NCBI GenBank assembly: GCA_013397845.1
Contig: VZTG01000247.1
Location: 923,037-987,036, forward strand
DNA length: 64,000 nt
Reading direction: 5' to 3'
From: Melanocharis versteri
Taxonomy: Eukaryota > Chordata > Aves > Passeriformes > Melanocharitidae
Position numbers and translations under genes: made by a program. The notes below the pieces were generated by a model, which did no database searches, was not told the DNA's origin, and saw only the letters and a program-made list of their open reading frames with translations. Below are positions 1-11,899 of the stretch, in pieces (within the stretch, counting starts at the first letter, position 1; each line of letters begins with the position of its first letter).

Positions 1-1900
1 GGGAGCACTTCCTCATGAATCCCTGGAAGTGTGCTGTGTTATGGCCTTTGTCAACTAAAGCACAATTTGTTGGATTACCACAGAGTACTTTAAAAGTGAT
101 ATTCTTTCCTGAGGGAGAACAAGAGAAGAGCACTGTTTCCGATAGGAGTAGTAAGGGGAACATAATAGGTATTATTGTGATTAGAAAGAACAGTGTATCT
201 CTATAAAATGTTCTTCTTGGTTTTAGAAAATGACAAGCCTGAAATAAATTGGGATTGAGACAGAGAAGCTTGTTTACAGCAACTTGCTGTCTAGCATCTA
301 TTCTGAAAATTCTGGTGGGCACAAAGACACTCTGCTTTTCCTATATTGCAATCAAAATTGAGTGGTGATCTCAGAAAAATGTGGCTACTATGGTTTTTTT
401 TATGTTAGTGACAGGTTTACATATTCCATACCTCTCTAAACAAGACTATGAGGACCTTGTACCCTTTTGAGCCCTCAAATGTTGTTATCAATTTGTATGA
501 CTCTTCTCCCTCAATACTTTGTATAGTTTTTAAATTTACTATTGGGCATTTCCCCAGTTTGCCTACACCATCTATATTTAAAAATGGATTTTATTTCCTT
601 CCCAGATTCTCCCTGCCTCTCAGGTTTATATGCTGTCTCTGCTGATCCTGACTCTGCTTTCCCTATCACATCTACTTGGACTTCTCCTCTGGCTTCTCAG
701 TAGATGGGCCAGCAGAAAACATGGAACAAAAAAACCTGGTTGTGTAGGGTAGCAGCCAGACATGGTGTAGGACAACACAGTCCCAAACAAGAGAGAAATA
801 TCTCGCCAGAGTGTCCATGGCTGTACACTTAGACCACAGAGGCTCAGCTATCGAAGCACCAAGCTACCTGGGCCCATAAGCCTCTGTAAATGTTGGTTGA
901 CCCTGCTGTTCCGTGTCCCTGATGTTTCAGGCATGAGGACAGTGCGGAATTAATCTGGAGACTGACTATGCTCTAGCACACCTCCTCGTTTTCTGACAGG
1001 CAGAGCTGTACAAGCTGAACAAAATCAGGCAATCAGAGCTTAGCACAGCCAGAAGAGCTTCCCTGGCCTCGACGCCCAGAGCTTCAGAAGATGGTGTGGA
1101 AATACTCTTCCCTCAGAGTTTCTGACTAAAAACCTCCCGATAACCTCGGTGAAAACAGAATCAGGCAACTTGCAAGAAACCAGAGTAATACAACAATTTT
1201 GAGGTGTACTGAAGACAAAATATAGGTCACTGACAATAGACATAAACTCAGCGACATTAGGAGTTAACAGATCCCAGATTAACTGTGGGATCCCAACAGG
1301 AGGAATAAACTCAACTATTTGATCAGTAAACTGAGATCATCAGCATTAGTTTTCTGTCACCCACAGCAGCAGTTTAGGTTTCCAGCCTCATCCAGGTAAC
1401 ATAAATGGAGGAAGAACCCCCATGGGAGTTCGGTGAGGAGCATGACTTGTGAGAAGCTGTGAGGACACCAGGGTTAGTTACAGGACACAGACACAGGGCC
1501 AACATAAAGCCTGATTGACAGTGCCAGCAGCTTAGAGGACCACTGCTTCTGGCAGCATTTCTCTGTCTAGTGTAGTGATGACTCACAGATTTCCTTATCA
1601 CCCGTTGATAAACCTGGAAAAAACAGAGAGAAGACGTACATTGTGGCTTTCAGATGCCTTTAGCAGAGAAAAGTGATCGCAATCTGTCTCTAAGGTGGAG
1701 ATGATGTATGGCAAGCTACACAAGTACTCACACTTTAGTGGGATTGGCCCCAAGGACTGGGAAAGAGGACAGAGTCTACAAACCATAAATGAGCATGTCT
1801 GCTTCAGACATTCCAAAACAGGAACAAGCAGGGCCATTGGATTGCATAGTGCCACCTATTATTCAGCATTGCTTAACTCCTGGCTTTGTGGGAGAGTTTC
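1..1900. other. Unique non-coding sequence, nothing recognised
   Basis: I see no exon, RNA gene or repeat family here. Open frames on both strands are at most 85 codons (for example 1598-1855 on the minus strand) and show no domain, no consistent composition and no plausible splice context, so they are treated as chance. Base composition is the AT-rich background of the window with few CpGs. Confidence 0.6.
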
Positions 1901-1920
1901 CAGTTACTCAAAACACTAAT

Positions 1921-2300
1921 AAACTTTATTCACAGTGGCTGACATTTTCCATGCCTCAGGCTAAGTGCTTGCAGAATAGTGCAGCCAAAATGTGGCTCAG
2001 CTCTTTCTAAGTATTGGGTAGTCATGCTTATAGCTTGAGAATTACCCAGCTTCATCCTTTGCCTTGTGGCCAAAACGGTTGATGAGGCTCAGACACATGT
2101 GTCTGTCCATCAGCTTGAGACCTGGATATGCATTTGTGCCATCTAGAATGTGATATTGATACAACGCTTGATATTATGTGGCAGCTTAAAGGGTTTCTTT
2201 GGCTTGAGACCCACAAAGTCATTAATATTCCACGAAGGCCACACCAAGTTAGCCACAGGCCAACACCTCATCAACAATCTTGTTGATGCAATGCTAGAGA
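1921..2300 (-). pseudogene. Possible decayed processed-retrocopy remnant (unidentified parent)
   Basis: Read on the minus strand, one frame gives protein-like stretches interrupted by in-frame stops. The longest open piece, 2173 down to 2045 (43 codons), contains LDGTNAYPGLKLMDRHM and ends ...FGHKAKDEAG before a TAA at 2044-2042. Upstream in the same frame (2290-2240) is INKIVDEVLACG. About 110 bases past the stop lies an AATAAA (plus-strand TTTATT at 1925-1930), the layout of a coding 3' end with a short 3' UTR. At least four stops break the upstream frame, so it cannot be functional. I do not recognise the parent protein. Processed pseudogenes are rare in birds because CR1 seldom mobilises cellular mRNAs, so a chance frame is a real alternative. 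Confidence 0.2.
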
Positions 2301-2309
2301 GAAAAGTCT

Positions 2310-4590
2310 AAAAAAGACTAAGATTTTTTTTATACATGGTCATATTTATAGTCTAGTATTTCTTTGTTTTTAAAGCCAAATTGAATCACTGGCTATGTTC
2401 AGACAGTTGAGGAAGGGGAAAAATATGAGCTTAAGTTCGAAAATCCCTTCTAAATCATTGAAGATAGCTTTTCTATGCAGTAAAAATGTGTTGTGAAGTG
2501 GAGATCTGTAACTGAAAGGTTAAATTTGTTTTAAGCGTGCTCCAGTTATCAAGAAGCAACTATTAAAACACAGGAAATTCTGAGTTAAGGTTAAACTTAA
2601 AGGGAACTCAAGACAGATGTTAGGCCATGACTTCAAGGAATAAGTGTTAGTAAGATTTATTGGGCTAAATTCATCCGAATCAAACCTAGTGTAAGCCAAC
2701 AGAGTTTTTAAAGTTAGTGATAAGAAACCACTGCTATGTTAGATAGATAAGAGACACTGACTTTTGTTTTTCTCAGGTTGTTCAAACAAACTGACTTAAG
2801 GTGGCTTGGATATCTTAATCAGTAGCTTTTATCACTGTAGAAATTTATATTCCTTTTTTCCTTTATTTTTCTGCCTATTTAAAAAGATGGGGTTTGTTTT
2901 TCTTGATCTTAAGCTGGACACAGTTTCATTTTATCAATTTTATGTATTTTTTCTTGACCTACTTTTCCTGATTTTCTTCCTACCATTTTAAAGTGTCATC
3001 TTATTATTATCTTTCCCTGCTATGCATATGATAATATAGGAAAGCAGGAGAAATATTCAGGGATGAACCACTCTTTGTGTAGAAACACTCATTTTCACGT
3101 CCTTCCCATTTTGGAGACCTGTGTGGTTGGTCAAGTCCAGAAAGGTGTCCCATGGAAGTCATCCACATTTTTTGAGGTTCAGATTCATAGTCTGAGGATC
3201 TTTTCTATTAGTGAATAGGAAACACTAAATAGGTGAATGCAGATTGACAAAAGGAGAGAGAAATCTTTGATTGATGAGAGGACATCTCAAGAGTCTTTTT
3301 AATATTTTATAACACTTTATACAAATATTATACAATTTTATTACATGTATTACATTTTCATCATGACTTTTTTTCAAGAATCTGAAATAAAATGCAGACA
3401 TTAAAAAAGAAAAAAGTGGGGAATAATGTATATGTATCAACTTAGCTTCACTTGAAGCATATCTGAACAGCTGTCTCCCACATGAAGTGTTATTCTTCTT
3501 AGTGATTGCCAAAAAGAAAAAGCCAGTGGTATTAGTGTATAGGGCATTCTAGATTTCCCTGGCACTAGAGCAGAACAAAGAAATAAGAAAAGTGGTGCAA
3601 AAAAAAAGAATAAAGGTTACCCCAAAGCAGGTTGTTCACTTGCCAGCAGAAGCATCAGTAATTTTTACTGACACAGTCACTTTGAACAGTACAGAAGCAA
3701 AAAGAGTGAAACACAGGACAAGAAAGATCAAAATATGTCTATGTCCCCAGGATCTTCCTGCCTTTCCTTTACCAACAACCGCAGGATATGAATCACATAC
3801 AGCAGGGCCACCAAGCCCTAGCAGCTGATCTCTGCTCTGCTTTCCTGGGAAAGGAGACCTTCTTTTCAAATTTCTGTCAATATGTCACAGGGGAAAGGAA
3901 AGCCATGCAAAAATCACGTCAGAGCTTTCCCAGTGATGAAGCTTTTTTACAAAAAGCAAATGTTTTCCTTAGAATTATTACCATCTGAGTTATTTCCATG
4001 TTGCAGATGAAGGCCAGTAGTTTGGAAGTGCAAATACTTGGGGGGAGGAATAGGGGAAGAGGGATCATTTCCATTTTTGCCAGTGTGTAAATCTTGCTTT
4101 CTGCTGGCTCCAGTCACCCTGATGGACTTGCACTCAGTGAAGGCCCCAGTGTTTCATGACAGGAATATGATTTTGGAGTCAATAATGTAAATGCTTTCTT
4201 ATACTCAGCATAAGCAAGGCACAAGAGCAAATGGTCTCATTTACCATGAAGGTGATGTTTAAAATAACCATTATGCGTGTATTTACCCAAAGCTCCAAAA
4301 GGATCTGCATATGTGTGTCTACTGCCTAGATCTTTCCACTGAAAAAGCTGAGAATGTAGTTAAATCTCCCTGGACTCGTCAGCTGTAGTGCTTTTGGCAC
4401 AGCTCTTCATCACACCGTCCTCTTCTGCCTGATTTTTTTTTCCATTGTCTGCCTATATCATCTGAACCTGTAAATACATGGAACTCAAAACATTCTGTGA
4501 TTAAAAACAGGAATACTTTCTCTTGCAGTAAGTAAGGTTAATCATGCTCAGAAATGGGCTCTTAATAGAGCATCCCAAATATCTTCCTTG
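2310..4590. other. Unique non-coding sequence, nothing recognised
   Basis: There is no gene or recognisable repeat. AT-rich stretches include a T-rich tract at about 2840-2990 that generates a hydrophobic 61-codon frame by composition alone. A G-rich patch at 4038-4062 has three G-runs, one short of the usual four-run quadruplex pattern. Confidence 0.55.
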
Positions 4591-4599
4591 AAAACGTCC

Positions 4600-4795
4600 T
4601 ATGGGCCCTAATTATCTCTCTCCAAATAAAAAGGATTGAGTCAAGAGTTTTATGTATCTGCTTGGTTTTCGACTGGATTTCACTGCTGGTTTAAATAAGC
4701 ATGCTCATTAGCATCTGTCAGCTGCCCAGACTTATTATTTTATTGCTCTGTGTTGATTTGACTTTATTAAGACCTACAAGCCTTGATCCTGCCTG
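4600..4795. promoter_or_regulatory. Candidate conserved regulatory element with POU/TALE/E-box cluster
   Basis: A compact motif group sits in otherwise plain DNA: octamer-like ATTAGCAT at 4707-4714, a TGTCA core (TALE/MEIS-type) at 4716-4720 and an E-box CAGCTG at 4719-4724 overlapping it. AT-rich homeodomain words flank the group (AATTAT near 4608, TTATTATTTTATTG near 4731). Motif identities come from known binding preferences. That this is an enhancer is inference and conservation was not measured. Confidence 0.25.
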
Positions 4796-4799
4796 AGAG

Positions 4800-6720
4800 A
4801 TGGACTCCAGAGCAGATCTGCCACAGCAGTTAAGCCATCTGCACAGGCTTCATCAATGCCCACAGTCGTGTGAAGTCTGCTGCCCTGCCCTGCACAAGGT
4901 TTTTACCTGCAGGTTTTTTTTCTTTCTTCCGTCAGCTGAGTCCACAGCTTCTGACTGTTAGAGCACGCTGTCAGAACAATCCCTCTTCTCCAGTCTTTGA
5001 TGGAAGCTGCCCACTCCTTTCTTTAGCCTAAAAGGAAGAATGGATTTCTGGAACCTGGAAGAGCAGATTAATACTCCTAACAATAAGACAAATCAACCAA
5101 ACAAGCAGCATATTCATCCCTTTCCTTGTCCTTTTCTCTCTTCCCTCCTCAACCCTGCGTCCCTTCCCCACAAGTGAGAAATGCTGATATGTTGTGTAAT
5201 TCAGGAGCAGTTTGGTGTGCTCCTTGCCTGCCCCGGAGCTGATGGCTGCTTGGATTATGGTGTAATTGCTTCTGTGGCTGCTCTCAGAGCTGTGGCTCCA
5301 GGTTTGCAGACACTGTTGCGGGAGAATGGGAAGAAAATACTGTGGTAGCCCATCTTATTTTTCCAGACTGGGGAGAAAACTCACTAGTAGTTTTTGGCCA
5401 TGGTTTTATAATTCTTAAATAAATTTATGAAGGATTGCTTGTGGGAAAGGGTGACAGACTAGTGAGTGAAAAATCTATGCTTGGGCCTTCCAGGTGGCTG
5501 TGTAATGGAAATGCTCCCCTAAGAAAGGCTTGCAGAGTATGAGAGCTTTTTCATTTGAATTCTTCTAAAACCTCTTCAACTCACATGGTATGAGAGTGTC
5601 TTCAGTGGACATCGATACAACCAATCTCTATTTTATGCAGTTCTTTCTTTGCCAGTATTTCTCCTCTCCTTGCTTTCTCTTCTAGAGTGAACCTTTTGTT
5701 TTCCTTCCAGGTCCTGTGAAACATTGTCATGATGCCTTTTAATCCATCTGTTGTCTCCCAAAGCTTTGGAGTCTGCTCATATTCTGAAGAAGGAAGATCA
5801 TCCCAGACTGTGCTCAGGTGAGAGTCCTGAGACAGGGCTGAGAGGGACCAGAAAGGATATGATCCAAAAGAGCATGCAGGGATCACAGTGCTGTTGGAAA
5901 ACAAGAGTTACCTGACACTGCAGCCAGTCTGCAGCCTTGTCTTGCCTGCAGCCCACTCAGAGTTGCCTGTGATGGCAACAGAGACAAACCCTTCTCTGGC
6001 AATCAGGCAGGAAAAGGGTCCAGCCCATATCTTGTGCCAAGATAAGGATGAAAAGGTAAATGCTGATTCCTCACAAGAAGTGAAAGCAGCTCCCTATCAT
6101 CTGCAAAGGGTTAGTTATGATTTCACCATACACCTCCCCTGAAAGACAAATACTCACCAGGACTGATGAGCTCCAACAGCCTAAGAAGAATTAGCATCCA
6201 TGTACTTAAGAAAGAACTGCTGAAGCAACAGCCTGCTATGCCACTTAGCCTGGGACAATGAGACATCAATGATCCCACATTTCAAGTCCTTTAACCTAGC
6301 AATGTTTGCAAGCACTGTCCATTAGTCCTCCTCCAGCCCCCCAGTGCCACCTCTAGAAATGATGAAGTAAAATTCAGTTTGAGATCACACTTATTCCTGC
6401 ATCCAAATCCATCACATATTATAGCCTCTCGTGTTAGCACAAACATCCTTTAGAATGAAACTTTCCTATTACCATTTCCATTACAGAATCATTTCATCTG
6501 TAATAATTTTCCATCAGAGGCTGGAGAGGAGTCTGCTGCAGCTTTACCTGCTGTTCATACCAAGCACGATTGAGAGATACCATTTTTCTTTGTGTTTGAA
6601 ACCAACAGGAGGAGGAAAAGGGTCTATAAATACAGACGATCAAGAGTCTTTTACATCTAGCGGTACGCTGTGAAGCACACCTGTAACAAAACAGGAGAGC
6701 AGAAGGGGGTGGGGGGGAGA
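4800..6720. other. Unique non-coding sequence, nothing recognised
   Basis: No gene is supported. The longest frame is 100 codons on the minus strand (5602-5904), with no domain and no splice context. A short stretch around 5160-5330 looks less random than its neighbours but gives no motif worth a call. Confidence 0.5.
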
Positions 6721-6729
6721 TTTAGGAAA

Positions 6730-7255
6730 AATCGGAGCAGAATTAATCCTTCAGGCTGAACTGCCTCTGCAGAGCACAGCTATAGAGTCCTGCTGACTCC
6801 GAGGGCCATTATTCAAGGGTTAAATGTCACTCAAATCAACCTCATTATGAACTGAAGGATGAGGAGGGGCTCGGGGGAGATACTGCTTTCTTATGCATTT
6901 ACAATTGAGCCGCTCTGGCCTGGAGATGACCCGCCGCACAATTTTTAAATTATCTCTGCGCGCTCTGCTTGTTTTGGAAATGCTCTAAATAAAAATAATG
7001 GACTGTCTTTTAATAAGTCTCATTGTGAAGATTCCACATATCAAACAACGCAGCGCAGCTTGGAGGCAAGCGACGGGCATGTGTGATCTAGCTGGAAGAG
7101 AGACAAATGGTGATGGGAGCAACTCCATCTAGGGACCGCTGACAAGAAAATGGCATTCGCAAACTGACACATCTGTCAGGGTGGAGAATATTGGCACCTG
7201 TCACGCAATTTCAGTCATGACTTTTAATAAAGCTGCTTTCCCTTAGGTAAAATTG
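6730..7255. promoter_or_regulatory. Candidate developmental enhancer, the strongest regulatory-looking block of the window
   Basis: The block keeps about ten CpGs in a CpG-poor region (for example around 6910, 6930, 6958, 7050-7076, 7137 and 7158). It is dense in homeodomain and TALE words. CTGACACATCTGTCAG at 7164-7179 is an inverted pair of TGACA/TGTCA cores. CACCTGTCA at 7195-7203 joins an E-box to another TGTCA. TTTAATAAA at 7223-7231 and TTTTAATAAG near 7008-7017 are HOX/CDX-like, and ATTTTTAAATTA lies near 6941. No open frame spans it and no repeat family is recognised. Long CpG-retaining, motif-dense, non-coding DNA of this kind is typical of conserved enhancers near developmental regulators. 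Activity and target gene are unknown. Confidence 0.4.
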
Positions 7256-7377
7256 GAACTTGACTGTAATATTAGCTGCAAGCACGTCTTGTTTTCCCCT
7301 TCAGAGCTCTTTTGTACGTGAGACGTTTCAAATGAATCTTAAAGCTGAAGTAATGATGTTTACTACTTCTTTCCTCC

Positions 7378-7400
7378 TCCCCCCCCTCCTTTCCCTTTCC
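7378..7400. repeat. Pyrimidine-rich low-complexity tract
   Basis: This is a nearly pure C/T run, including seven consecutive C, next to the GT microsatellite. It generates the short frames seen on both strands here. Confidence 0.6.
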
Positions 7401-7479
7401 AAGTCTGGATTTGAAAGAGATGTTGTGCTGAGTTTTTTTCTTTGCAAAATGTCTCCCCTTCATCTACCAATACCAGATT

Positions 7480-7513
7480 TGTGTGTGTGTGTGTGTGCAT
7501 GCGTGTGTGTGTA
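7480..7513. repeat. (GT)n microsatellite, interrupted
   Basis: Eight GT units run from about 7481, are broken by GCATGC, and are followed by four or five more GT units. A T run (7534-7545) follows. The tract is likely polymorphic in length. Confidence 0.85.
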
Positions 7514-7594
7514 GCGCTTTTTCTGTATCACTCTTTTTTTTTTTTCCTTTCCTCCTGCTTTTCAGCTGGGCTGTTGTTTGAGTGAATTTAGCCT

Positions 7595-7710
7595 GGGGAG
7601 GCATGTATATCATAAAAACTGGGTTGGGATTTGTTGGCTGTCAGTCAATAAATCAGTCAGAGTTTAATTACCAGGCATGTGATGGGAAGCGGTGACAGGC
7701 ACCAGGTCTG
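7595..7710. promoter_or_regulatory. Candidate second regulatory module, TALE-like words
   Basis: CTGTCAGTCAATAAATCAGT at 7638-7657 contains TGTCA (7639-7643), two CAGTCA-like words and an ATAAA homeodomain core. GTTTAATTACC lies at about 7662-7672, and TGACAG at 7693-7698. Its closeness to the block ending at 7255 suggests one regulatory cluster split by the simple-sequence tracts between them. This is inferred from motifs only. Confidence 0.3.
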
Positions 7711-7782
7711 TTGGATAGCATTTCTTATGGGGCAGCAGCTACTAAAAACAAAAAGTTAGAGAGTATGTGTGCGTGAGTAGAT

Positions 7783-7860
7783 GCCGGATGGGAAGGAGGG
7801 GGAGAGATTGAGAGGAGGGGGGAGAGAAGTGGAGAAGGAGGAAGGGGGAAAGGAAAAGTT
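7783..7860. repeat. Purine-rich (G/A) low-complexity tract
   Basis: About 75 bases are almost entirely G and A, with runs of five or six G. Such tracts can form intramolecular triplex DNA. The 71-codon frame across it (7781-7996) is a composition artefact rich in Gly, Glu and Lys. Confidence 0.7.
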
Positions 7861-7864
7861 GAGG

Positions 7865-10800
7865 AGTCCTGCAGCTGGAATCCACTATTACAAGAGGAAA
7901 AAAAAAAAGGTTCGTGTTCTTAAAACAAAGACTATGAGTCTCTATTTCAAGACAAAAAATAAGGTTTTTGAACTGAAGTTTCCATGTTTTGCTTGAAATA
8001 TGTCAGCGTGGTCTGAGTGTTACCTGACGCCTGCATTAACTTATGCTGCATTAAAGTGCACCCCTTTGTTTAACACTTGCAAACATTTTATCAGAAATAT
8101 TTTTTTTAAAGGAAAGAAAATAAGTACAGTTGAGAGAACACATCAGGGAGATGGGGCTGGAAGGAGTTGGAGGACTATTGTATTACAAAATGACATAATG
8201 TGTTAAAGGACCTTTCACAAAGTGAGAGTAAAGTTTTTTAATAAAATATGAAGGTTATATAACATTCCCAATGAGGAAATCAATAACATTTTTTTTCCCC
8301 TTTTCTTTTTCCCCTCCTTCTTCTCCCCTTTTTGGAAGTTTTCCAGGATGTCTGACCATGGAAATCATGTACAGTATTTTTTCAAAGGCAATTCATACTT
8401 GACATCGTTTTTATTTTTTGACTGGTGATGAGAGATGTCATCTTCTTCCTGTCATATGCCATGAAGCATTATGTGGAGATACTGCAGGATGTTTTGACTG
8501 AAAAGATGCTCTATTTTCTTTTAACTATCCTCCTGTGGTGTGTCTCAGTGTGCGTTTCAGAAATCTTTTGTCCATTTTAAGGCATTATGGGTAATGGACA
8601 GAAAAGTCTCTGGCTTGAGGTAGTGTAGCTGCTCCTCTCCTGGCAAGGCATTTGTCCATGAACATAAGTGAGAACAAGGGATTTGTGAGAAGAGGAGGAA
8701 AATGTTCTGCAGAAGAAGAACTCGTTACAAGTGGACTTCAGCTGGTGACAATTTAGCTGAAAAAGATTATTGTTTCAAATTTAATAGAAACTTCTGAACA
8801 CAAAAAAAATGCCAGATTGAATGAAGAAATTTGCTGTATTTAGACATCTAATTTAAACAGTTACTTTATTCAAGAATAAGAAAATAACCCAATATGGTTT
8901 GCTCAGTTAGCTGGACTCCCATGCCAACAGCCTGTTTATCTCCTTCGCAGGCATCTCCACAGCTGCCTCTGTGACTTCACCTGTGGGAGTCTGGATGTCC
9001 AGCAAGACCTTCCAGAGATCACCAGCAGGACCTCATCCCATCTATACTTTAAATTGCTCCTGTCAAGTACAGCTGACTGCATGTAAACTTCCCATTGCTT
9101 CCCCTGTACCTTCTGTCAACTTTTGCCACCACTCGTAGATGGCAAAATCCTTGGAGCAGAAAACTTTCTTCTTGATTGCCTGGCAAGGGCCTAGCATTCA
9201 GTGTTGACTTCTGTAAATGTGTAACAAAAAGTCCAGACCTTACCCTGCGTACATATTCAAACCACACGGATGCAATACCCAGGATGCAGAAGCTGTCTCT
9301 CAATTGTATTCACAGTGGATCAGAAGAAGGAGAGGCTGGAGAGGAAGAAAGCTCATTCCAGGTGGGAAAGGATACAGCCACATGAAGGTCTGTATTCAAT
9401 GGAAACTTTCGTGAATATTCCCCCTTTAATGACCTTTCCTCCCCCATTCCTCCCCTTTCCTCTGTCTGTTGTCTGGAGATTTTGCAGCAGAGAAAAGCAG
9501 TTTTGAAATTCATGCCTTACTCCCACTCACACAAGCCACCAGCAGCACTGGCTTAATCAGTCTAAAAAGGTCTCAGTCTTAAACGTCTCGTGGGTCTAAA
9601 GGAAAAGAAATATTTTTATTTAAACCTTCTCTTTGGAGTTGCTTACTCCATTCCCTAACTCCACACTGGCTAGATCCAGTTTTCTCTCAGACTACTGGAA
9701 ATTCCCTTGGTGTCCTCCCAGAGTTAGTCTGTCCAGCATCAGTAAAACTTGTGTAAACCGAACAATGTTAAAACACTTTTTAAACAGACTTCCCAGCAGC
9801 AGCAGCAGCACCTTGTGGCTTGTAGGAATTCATCCAGGTCCCACAGGACATCCCACCAGCTCCTGCCGTCAGGGCCCCAGCTGCCTTGGACAGCATGCAG
9901 TTTCATTACATCAAGTTTGCCCTTCATGGATTGGCCACCCTAAATCTCAGTGCCCTGTCCTGGACTGAAGAAAAAAGTCCAAAAGGACTCCCGTGCCTGA
10001 TGGTGCATAGAGCAGGCTGATCTCCATGCAAAATGCTCGCCAGCAGCAATGCGGGGTGTCTGCTCATTCCAGTGGTGTATGAGAAACAGGGAATCAGGGA
10101 AACAGTTTCATAACTGGTTTAATCTCCTACTACACACCGAAGCTACATGAAAACCCATTGGGGCTGAAGCTTTAAGACTCATCTTAACACAGAAATAATA
10201 ATGGGACCAAAGCAGATCGACTCTGAAGTTGTAAGTCAGAATCCGCCTCCCAAATGAGTCACTCTGGCTATTAACGCAACAGAAGAATGTCAAATTATTA
10301 TAATCTTTGTCAGAGGTCAACCTATATTAGAACAGAAGCTCAACAGACATAAGATAAATACCTCTTAATAATATAGGAAAGCTGATTTTTTTTGCTGCCA
10401 ATAATTAACTTTGCTCTCCAAACATTTCCCTCTGCCCAGCTCTTCTCCTTGTGTGAGCATGGGCATCAGGCTCTCCAGTGTGGAGTTCAGCTTAATCACA
10501 GACCCATGTGGAAGCACTGGTAGCATCCCTGAAGAAACACTAATTTTGGTTAGTGAGATTTCGTACTTTCTACCTTCCGCTTTGAGTTTTGGAATGAAAC
10601 CCTTTTGGGATTTTTACTGGCTTTTTACTAGCTTTAAATCACAATCAGGTATTTTCTTGAATTTCCACTGAAAAATTTGAAAGCCCAGGACTATTCAAGT
10701 TTTGTTTATCAGAAAATCACCTGTGCCTCCAAATGTCAGAAAATGTTTACTCAGGCCAAATAATTCCTTAGCTGCCCAGTCTGCTGCAAACGATTACAGT

Positions 10801-11255
10801 TTGTCCCAATGAGTGGAGTGATTTGGATTCGTAGTAAGCCAGTCCAAGTATGCCTCTGCAAGACAGGAGATTTGCCAAAAGTGGAAGTGAACAAGGCACA
10901 AACTAACAAGCAGGTAAACTTTCCCCATTGCCCCATTTACCTGCAAATGTTTTTCACTGTTCTTGATAATCTGAGGAAAATGGGCCTTCTTTTTTTTCAT
11001 TTTGATTTGATACCCACTTGTTGTATTCGAAGGAAAAGAAATGTCTGATTCATTCTGCATATGGACCAAAGGCTTCCTTAAAACAGCTTCTCTCTTGAAG
11101 TAGATCTTGCACAGATCTATTAGCCAAAGGACCTGAACCCTGAACTGAAGCACTAGTGCTGCAAGAGTAGATTAAGGGGCCCAGGACCCGTCTCCTGGAA
11201 TTCCCCAAAACCAAGTGCATTAATTGATATTTATTTAGGGAAGTGTGTGATGGCC
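7865..11255. other. Unique non-coding sequence with minor simple repeats
   Basis: There is no gene. A polypyrimidine tract lies at 8289-8333. The 8340-8600 stretch looks mildly constrained but has no decisive motif. A short (CAG)5 run at 9794-9810 lies within overlapping chance frames (up to 111 codons, 9633-9968) that show no domain. The 119-codon minus-strand frame at 10794-11153 has no recognisable domain either. Confidence 0.5.
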
Positions 11256-11264
11256 TCTAGTGGT

Positions 11265-11485
11265 GCACGCTGTCGACAAACACAGAAACATCACAGCTTC
11301 TCTGCTCTGTTTTGTGAGTGGCACTGGGAGAAAAGCATTGTGGATGTACTGACACCGGCGTATTGCTGCCGCTCGAGTAACAAGACAGCCCGGTGACAGA
11401 CGGGCCCGTTCCGTTTATAGCTCCCTCCTTCCCCTCTCCTCCGTGCGCTGAGGAGGAGGGTGCAGAGCACACGCTGCGAGCAAGT
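11265..11485. promoter_or_regulatory. CpG-rich islet, candidate regulatory element
   Basis: This is a local rise in GC with roughly fifteen CpGs in about 220 bases, against near absence on both sides. It includes GTCGAC near 11272, CCGGCG near 11356, CTCGAG near 11373 and CCGTTCCG near 11406, plus a TGACAG word near 11395. No initiator, TATA or supported downstream exon was found. It may be a hypomethylated enhancer or a promoter of an unseen non-coding transcript. The 101-codon minus-strand frame across it is attributed to the GC rise. Confidence 0.3.
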
Positions 11486-11899
11486 GCACAAACTGATATT
11501 TAGCAGTGACACATTAAGTACTACAGATTTCCTGTGAACGCACCACCACGTTCCTGTGTCCAGCATCAGGGAATAACAACAGATTGATTTCATCACAGTT
11601 TTCTTTTCCTGCTAACCCACCAGGCTCACACCATGCTCAGAAACAAAAATCTTGGTTTGGTTCTGGTTTTTTGCTGCGGGGTTTTCCCCCCTTTATCACG
11701 ATATATTAATGACATCATCAGATCAAGACCATGACAGGAAAATCACGACTATAGGACATTTCCTCCCTGCCATCAGATGGACTGAACCTCAACAGCACAA
11801 ACATGCTGAGGCTTCTTGCTGTGAGTGCAGCCTCTACCATTACTACGGTGAACGTGATAGCCATTAACTAATCGTCATCAGAAAAAAATATAGCACTCT

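Noticed and set aside
9794..9810. (CAG)5 as part of a polyglutamine or leucine-rich exon
   Set aside because: The run is short, the overlapping frames on both strands lack domains, and no splice context is convincing.
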